Shown: one piece after another, positions 57,509 to 64,000 of the stretch | Layout of the letters: each line of letters opens with the position of its first letter | Position numbering within the stretch: the first letter of the stretch is position 1 | Source: Limnoperna fortunei | Taxonomy: Eukaryota; Mollusca; Bivalvia; Mytilida; Modiolidae | Direction: 5' to 3' | Assembly (NCBI GenBank): GCA_944474755.1 | Contig: OX104123.1 | Span: 68,317,898-68,381,897 of the forward strand | DNA: 64,000 nucleotides | The notes under the pieces: model-generated | Seen by the model: only the letters and a program-made list of their open reading frames with translations | What the model was told of the DNA's origin: nothing | Databases searched by the model: none | Made by a program: the position numbers and the translations under genes

Positions 57509-59079
57509 AACGTAGTATACAATAGTGATCGGTGTGATACGAACAAGATATAAAAAATGCACTGTGAGGTCAATCCCTGACGAAAAGTATAGTATTCTAA
57601 AGGGAAATAAAAACAGTGTGCTAAACTAAACAAATATTAAATATCGATCACTAATGTTGTGTTTAGCAGAATAACTGTTTCTGATTAGGAAATGTTTCAA
57701 TAATATATTGTATATATTAATTATTAAAGTGTGGAATTCCATTTTCCTCTAGTTTTACCTAAATATCATACCTTACATTCGAATTAAGTTTCAGGGATGC
57801 GATAAGAACGTTGGCTTGGTTTCTTAACATATGAGAACCGGTTTCTGTGTAACTTTCTGTGCAAGATTACATATTGCTATTATTTTGATTTGGTGCTGTA
57901 GTTTTGTGAAAAATAAATCCGTTTCGTCATGTCAGATAATGTGCTAGCGTGTTTGAAAATTCAATTTTGATTATGGCCAACTACAAATGCATCCAAATTT
58001 AAGGTGTGTGTATGTGTATTGATACAAGTTCAATTTGTTCTAACATTAACACAAAACACTGTAATAAGTATAATCATAATCAACATACAATTTGTTCCTG
58101 ATCTCTACACTTTATTCGTATGATCAATTGTTTGTTTCACGTCTAAAAGATGTATAATATTTGTTCTGATTATCTGGTGTGACGATAAACAGACATAATA
58201 GCTCGCAGCGGTGAGGTCTACAGCATTCTTTATCACGTGATCAAAATCTGCCGAATGCTGATATTGGTTTTTTTTCGTCTGGAAGTAGGAACCTTCAAAA
58301 AACGCATTTAATGGAGAAAAGCACTAAAATTAACTATAAAAGTGGATTTAAAAATAAATTCGACATCGATAAAAAATACGGTTTTTTGAAATTACGACAG
58401 ACATTTCAGACAATTGTTTATAACCTCTGGAACTTTTTATTAAAAAACTGATGACATTCATGTAACATCATCATTATATAGAAAGACGTCATATTACCAC
58501 TGGAATTCAGAGGCACTGTTTGGCGCTTGGCATTAACGTCAATTATGAAAACATCATTTAGTTTCGACTTTCGAACTAATGCAGTTGATCTAATGACTTT
58601 AAACTTACATAATCATGATCATCACCAGCAGAACTACACACCGACATGTTTGGTATTTCATGTTTAAACTTAAGAAATTATGGGCTATTATATGCGTTAT
58701 TTAAATGTACAATATTAACAACAAACTAGAACAACTTTTAGGTCATTAATTTATTTTTGTTGGTCCTTCAAAAGGGGGTTTCAAATAGGGGCAATAGCAA
58801 TTAGGACAGTAACACTGGTCAAGAAGGCAGAACTAAACGGAACTAGGTGCATTTATTAATGAAATTAAGACGTAAAATTATGACTGTGCGTCAGCAGAAA
58901 ATGGAGGGGGACAGTCTGTTTGAAAAAGGGTTTTTGGTTTTGAATGAAAAAACAGGCATATGCACCTAACCAATATATAATACATATATTTTTATCCTTC
59001 ATATACTCTAATAAATAAATTAATAAATTGTTCACATCTATTTGACTTCATTACTTCATTACTTCATGTTGACAATTTA
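57509..59079. other. No gene recognised
   Basis: AT-rich sequence without repeats or exons that I can support. Confidence 0.4.
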
Positions 59080-59186
59080 TTTGTTTGTTTGTTTGTTTGT
59101 TTGATGGTGTTTAACGCCACTTTCAGCAATTTTTCAGCTATATCATGGCGTCCAGTTTTTATTGGGGGAGGAAGCCGGAGTAGTGG
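59080..59186 (-). mobile_element. SINE 3' fragment with (TTTG)n
   Basis: Inverted tail of the SINE at 44705: (TTTG)n, then TGGTGTTTAACGCCACTTTC, AGCTATATCATGGCGTCCAG and TATTGGGGGAGGAAGCCG. Confidence 0.85.
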
Positions 59187-59698
59187 AATGACTAGTAAGG
59201 TACTCGTAAAATAAATAAGCAACGAAAACCAATGGATTTGGTGAAAAAAAACTAATAAACGATTATTTTGTCTGTGCTCGCATTTTGTCAATGCCTACTT
59301 CTTATAATTTTTCATTAACTACAACAACGTAAAGGCTGGCTGGTATTAAAACATATATTGACATTAAAGTGACCTTACTCAATCACTTTAGAATTCAATA
59401 TGCTACGCAAGAACACATTGACTGTTTCTACTACAGCTATCACTAGATGCGTCCCGATCTCCATCACCTTTTTTTTAAGAGGACTACTCTTGTAAGATTC
59501 TTACCCGTGTCCAATCCCAGATGCTTTTTGTCAAAAAAGTATGTTTAAACTAAATTCGATGTTCTGTATTTATCAAATGTTCGAATGATGACGATATGCA
59601 CAAAAATTCATCTTTCGATTTTAATTTTATCAAATCTCCTGCTTTAAAACTCAAAATGTCTATAAAAGTTTCCTTTACAAATTTTTTTTTATTTTCAG

Positions 59699-59762
59699 AA
59701 AAAGAAGAAATTAAACAGCTTCCACATAAAAAAACTGATGTAAACATTTTTGGCACATACAG
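59699..59762 (+). CDS. Exon module 6 (phase 1 in, phase 2 out)
   Basis: Strong acceptor TTTTTTTTTATTTTCAG and donor ACAG|GTAAAC. Only the phase-1 reading is open: EKEEIKQLPHKKTDVNIFGT-like text (first residue shared with the upstream exon). Unlike the other modules it is asymmetric, so it would need a specific partner downstream, which I did not find before the Tc1 element. Confidence 0.4.
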
Positions 59763-60008
59763 GTAAACGATCAAAGTAATATTTTACCTTGTCTTTTAAT
59801 GTTGTAAATTCTTCATTAGAACTGTAACTGATGAATTCGAATTTAATTTAATTTATTCTTGTTTTCTTATCATTCTTTTTCCATTGTCTATGTAAGCAAA
59901 TCTACATAATGTTAATAAAAGGCCCTTATCTACTTTGTTCGGTCATGACTACACCTGCAAAATCAGACATTTACTTTAAATACAGAAGAACTTATATATC
60001 AATACATA

Positions 60009-61543
60009 CACCTCGCCATATGTTAACCAACACCTACAATTGCCTTTTTATAAGTTTAAAAATCTGAATGAATATTAATGTACTTAAGGCTTCTTTAGAG
60101 CACGGTAAAGTTACTTAAATTCACTCCTCAGGTACATTTTTAAATAGCAAAACCCCTTTGTCATACGGTAGTCGAGCACGCCTAAAAGCCTTGTTTTGCT
60201 TAACGATTAAGTGTTCCTCTCCTGGTCTTTTTCGACTTCATCTTTACATTTTTGCAATGCCTAGACGGACATTAAGTGACGCTGAGTAGTGGAAGATTGT
60301 TGGAATGCGTAATAGTGGACAGATCTTGCGTTAGATAGTACACCACTTTTGTATTCACTTTAGTATTGTATCACGGCTACTGAAAGGTGATCAAGATGAT
60401 GGAACTATCCAGGAACGTCCTAGGTCAGGTCTACCACCAAAAACATCTGAAAGGGAGGATAGAGCACTCGTTCGTGTAGCCAAACGCCAACCGTTTTCCA
60501 CTGCAGGATATTTTCGAGACGACTAGAATATTGCAACCAGAGTCGTCAAGAGCTCGTCGTCCCTTGAAACGTCCACTGTTGACACAAAGACATCGTCAAG
60601 CACGTTTCGAGATGGCACGATTTCACCGCCATTGGAATATTCGAAGCTGTCGACGAGCACACTAGACCGACGAAAGCAGATTCCTTCTTCGTCATATTGA
60701 TGGGCGCATGAGCGTTTGAAGACAAAGAGGCACTACTTACAACCAGAACAACATCCTATGCACTACAGCGTTTGGCGGTGGTGGTGTTACAGTGTTGGGA
60801 GACTTTTCATACGACTGAATCTGTGAGTGGTTGATGGGACAATGACAAGGCAGAAATATCGAAATGACGTCATTGACGCTATTATTGTGCCACATTTTGA
60901 CAATCATGCACTTGATAACAGACCCATCTTTATGGATGACAACGCAAAACCTCACCAAGCTGTAATTGTACGTGATGTTTACGAAAGGGAAGTTATTAAG
61001 AACTTTCATGGCAATCCATGTCACCCGGTATGAATCCAATTGAACATTTGTGGGATATCATTGGCCAGAAAATCAATTACAGACCACCTGCTTGTCAAAA
61101 TGTCCCAGAACTACGTGTTGCCATTCAAAATGAATGGCAGAATACCACGTGCTACACTTCGTCGTTTAGTCAACAGCATGAGGAGGAGAGTTACTGAACT
61201 GTACCGGAATCGTGGCGGTTACACGACTTACTGAGTATGTTTGCGTTTAACACATTTCAAAGTGTTTTGTCTTTCCCTGAACGTTGACCTGTGATGATGT
61301 GTTTACTTTAAGTTCATGAAATTGAAGAATGCAATCAAACTTATTTTTTGACTTATGAAAGTTATACTGGCACTGTTTTTTTTTATAAATTTGAAATAAA
61401 TGACTGCAATGAGGTTGTTTGTATGTTTCATTTGTTATTAATGTTTAATAAATTGTTTTTTTTAAATATTATATATATATTTTTTTAATCTTAAATGAAT
61501 TCCTGGTTGAATAATAGGGTGTTGCTTAACTTATGGCGAGGTG
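60009..61543 (+). mobile_element. Tc1/mariner transposon, structurally complete, inactive
   Basis: The terminal inverted repeats CACCTCGCCATATGTTAACC (left) and CACCTCGCCATAAGTTAAGC (right, inverted) extend with AACACC to about 27 bp with few mismatches. A TA target duplication flanks the element (60007-60008 and 61544-61545). Total length 1535 bp, typical for Tc1. Confidence 0.9.
60257..61234 (+). pseudogene. Tc1-type transposase, decayed
   Basis: The start MPRRTLSDAE is followed at once by a TAG. Recognisable parts in several frames are IQERPRSGLPPKTSER (DNA-binding/linker), TDESRF with the first catalytic D (about 60667), GTMTRQKYRNDVIDAIIVPH, FMDDNAKPHQA with the second D (about 60930-60960), MNPIEHLW with the final acidic residue E (about 61030), and RNRGGYTTY at the C-terminus. 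At least two frameshifts and several stops. Catalytic acidic residues themselves are preserved, so it decayed after mobility ceased. Confidence 0.85.
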
Positions 61544-61545
61544 TA

Positions 61546-64000
61546 TATATATTTTTGCATTTGGTTGAAATGTTATGTTATATAAACGCCGAAAGGACAT
61601 CAGCAAGATTTTAATTTAAATAAAACAATAACCCACAACCAAGTTGGTACATATTTTATTTCACTAAAACTTTCATGTTAGTAGAATACAACTGTACCCA
61701 AAAGGTTTTGTACATAATGTATAGTGCCTAGGTCATTATTTAACTTTCGTGATTTTTTTTATAGTTTTTCTAATAACTGTATGCTACTTAAAACAATTTT
61801 AAAAATCTCATTTTTCTATTCATAAAACTGTCATTTGCCATACTAAGATACAATAATGATCTGTAATAAATAGTTTATTAGTACTGGTAACGATGGCAAC
61901 GAATCGGTTAAGGTTGAATTCATTTTAAAATTTTAATTTAAACATTTGTTTTTATTTAATGGTTGTTATGGTGACCAGAACTTTTTATTATGTGTAAAAA
62001 GATGTTTTATTCTTTCCCCTAATCTTATGGTCAGGAATGTTACCAGATAACAAGTGATACATTTTAACTGTATGTAATTCTAGCATATTGAATACATGTT
62101 TTTCTTGGTTTTCAATGTTGTATTATGAATTATGATTTAGTGTTTGCATAATAACAGAGGTTAAGCACAGTAAGTTTAAACAATTTAGTTAGTTTATAAT
62201 TTGTCTAATCTGGTTATTATGGTTACCATTGCCGTAAACACAAACACATGTATGCATGTTTTGAAATACTGGGTGTGTATATATATATACATAAATATTT
62301 CAAATGTTTTACATGTAACGCCTGGTCGGCAGTTGGGATTATATATCTCTTAGTTGTTGTTTGTTCATGTGTTCATTTTATCATGTGTGTGTCCACAAAT
62401 AAGAAGACCACATAGCGTATACTCTACTACAGCATTAATGACCTAATTTTAATAAAAGTTCCGGAAGTGCACATCGCTAGTGTTAAACCCTTCCATAATT
62501 TTCAGATTTGACCATATAGGGAGGTTCTCCACTTAGATCATATAGTACAAACTATGTGTGTTTTGTGTAAGGGGAGTTACCCCACAAAGTTACATATGCT
62601 TTACTTGTGCTATGTTGATCAACGTATTTCAGTACAACTTCTTTTAAAAGGTTCAGTGTAAAGGATGTATAACATTTAAAGATTTAAAAGATTTAAAGTT
62701 TACCTTATTAATAGACTTGTATATATTAGAAACAACTTTTGGATATTTACACTTTATAGTTACAAAAACACGCCTACAAATCCTACAATAAAACGTCATG
62801 AAGAAATAACTAAAAATACATTATTAATTTTAAACTATTGCTGTACTTTATGTATTATAAATAAATGTATTTTAAACATAGGTTGTAGTAACATTTCGTG
62901 CTGTCTCTAATTCTTTACTCATTCTTTTTATATATTGTTGTATATGTATACATTTAGAAACAAATTAGTAATGTAATCTTTATTGCTTCATTTTATCTAT
63001 TAGCTTTAATATTAAACTTGTGACCACCTGCCATTGAAAAATGAACAATTCGCAAAGCAACAAAAACACTTTATTTCTAACAAAAATTTATATTTTTAAG
63101 GATAAAACCTGCAATAAGGCCTGCCAATCACAAATACATGATTTGCAATTACAATTTTAAGAGTTGTTACTACACTATTTTTATCCAAACTGCACAAAAA
63201 AGTGCATATTAATATTTGCTTTCATCAGTTTTGGAATTCATGGTTGCAAATAACTTCAATTAAGTGCATGTCAAGTTTCTCAGCTTCTTTCATATAATTG
63301 TGTCAAAGTAACTTTTATGTGTACAATGTCTATACTACACATTGTCGATTATCTAGAAAGCTAAGAAACAAAAACAGATTGGTCAAATATTGGTCAGGAT
63401 TTCAAGTACCATCATTGATAAGTCATCTGGTCAATGCATTTTTCCATTTATAACATTGCTGTCTTCCATTGTTCCTTCCCAAATTGTCAACCTTTTAAGC
63501 CATATACTTTTAAACCACTTGTTGGTTGATGAAGATTACAACAGGACGCACTTGGTAATCAAACAAGTGGACTGCTTGCACATCAACAACAGTATACACC
63601 TGATAACCGACAAAGTCAATAACTGCAACAACAATATACACTCGGGACCCAACCAAGTCGACAAGAACTTGGACAACAACTCTAGCAACACATAATTGAT
63701 CCATTTCCAGTTGTACATGATTTATCTCTTCTCTTACTTCCGTTTAAATAACTACGGCTGTCATCCGTAAAAGCCTATGATATTGAAATACAGATGTTGC
63801 CTTGTTTTTGTATTGTTTGTATATGCCAATAAAATTTTCATCTAATTAATCTCATTAGTAGATTTTACTATCGTCATACGTGAGTTTGAATATTAAACAA
63901 CACTGTTGTCACTGGTAAGCTTGTTTAATGGAGCTAATAGCTGGAGTTCTACCTCAGATTAGCATCAGGTAAATGTGGGCAATAAACATCGGCTAATTAA
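61546..64000. other. No gene recognised
   Basis: AT-rich. A Gln-codon-rich stretch at about 63535-63690 (CATCAACAACAGTATACACC, then CTGCAACAACAATATACACT) is interrupted by TAA and TAG and may be a decayed Gln-rich exon. Confidence 0.4.

Noticed and set aside
63535..63700. Ciliate-like code, with TAA/TAG inside a Gln-rich frame
   Set aside because: Everything else in the window uses standard stops. CAA/CAG to TAA/TAG transitions in a decayed repeat explain it more simply.

Overview
The window is non-coding-rich, AT-rich animal DNA, most likely from a marine bivalve (Mytilus-like mussel). The reasons are the hammerhead-bearing ~479-bp satellite, the tRNA-derived SINE with a GGCGTTAAAC tail, the long element opening AGCTCACCTGACCCGAAGGG, and a DZIP3-type HEPN gene; all are families I associate with bivalves. 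The species is inferred, not proven.

Layout. 1-10158: a head-to-tail satellite of ~479-bp units. The 21 complete ribozyme positions each carry a type I hammerhead ribozyme on the + strand, and higher-order repeats are visible. 10.2-15.1 kb: a hairpin MITE, a short broken ORF, and a 41-bp minisatellite split by a minus-strand L1-like LINE, which is itself split by a 167-bp MITE with an exact 8-bp target duplication. 15-24.5 kb: gene-poor, with a SINE, a decayed reverse transcriptase, a decayed Ty3/gypsy element with a candidate 3' LTR, and a solitary diverged copy of the hammerhead unit. 24.5-28 kb: no recognised feature. 28.3-37.5 kb: two I/Nimb-like non-LTR retrotransposons head to tail, enclosed by one 17-bp target duplication and sitting in an older, decayed transposase-like sequence. 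The first is full length with ORF1 and ORF2, ORF2 frameshifted by a 7-nt deletion. The second is 5'-truncated.

39.5-44.4 kb: the only convincing host gene, reconstructed as six exons. They encode an N-terminal DZIP3-like HEPN domain with an R-x4-H motif followed by coiled-coil segments. All introns after exon 2 are phase 1, and the spliced length is an exact multiple of three. 46-59.8 kb: a series of small exon-like modules. All enter in phase 1 and most also leave in phase 1 after a G; several are tandem duplicates of each other and some are dead. They are interleaved with a SINE, MITEs, a hairpin-bounded Helitron/HINE-like element (47.3-49.3 kb) and a CR1-like LINE remnant. 60.0-61.5 kb: a complete but inactivated Tc1/mariner transposon with TIRs and TA duplication. 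61.5-64 kb: nothing recognisable.

The most interesting items are the self-cleaving-ribozyme satellite, including a catalytic-base mutation spread by the higher-order repeats; the phase-1 exon array beside the HEPN gene; and the retrotransposon dimer inside a single target duplication.
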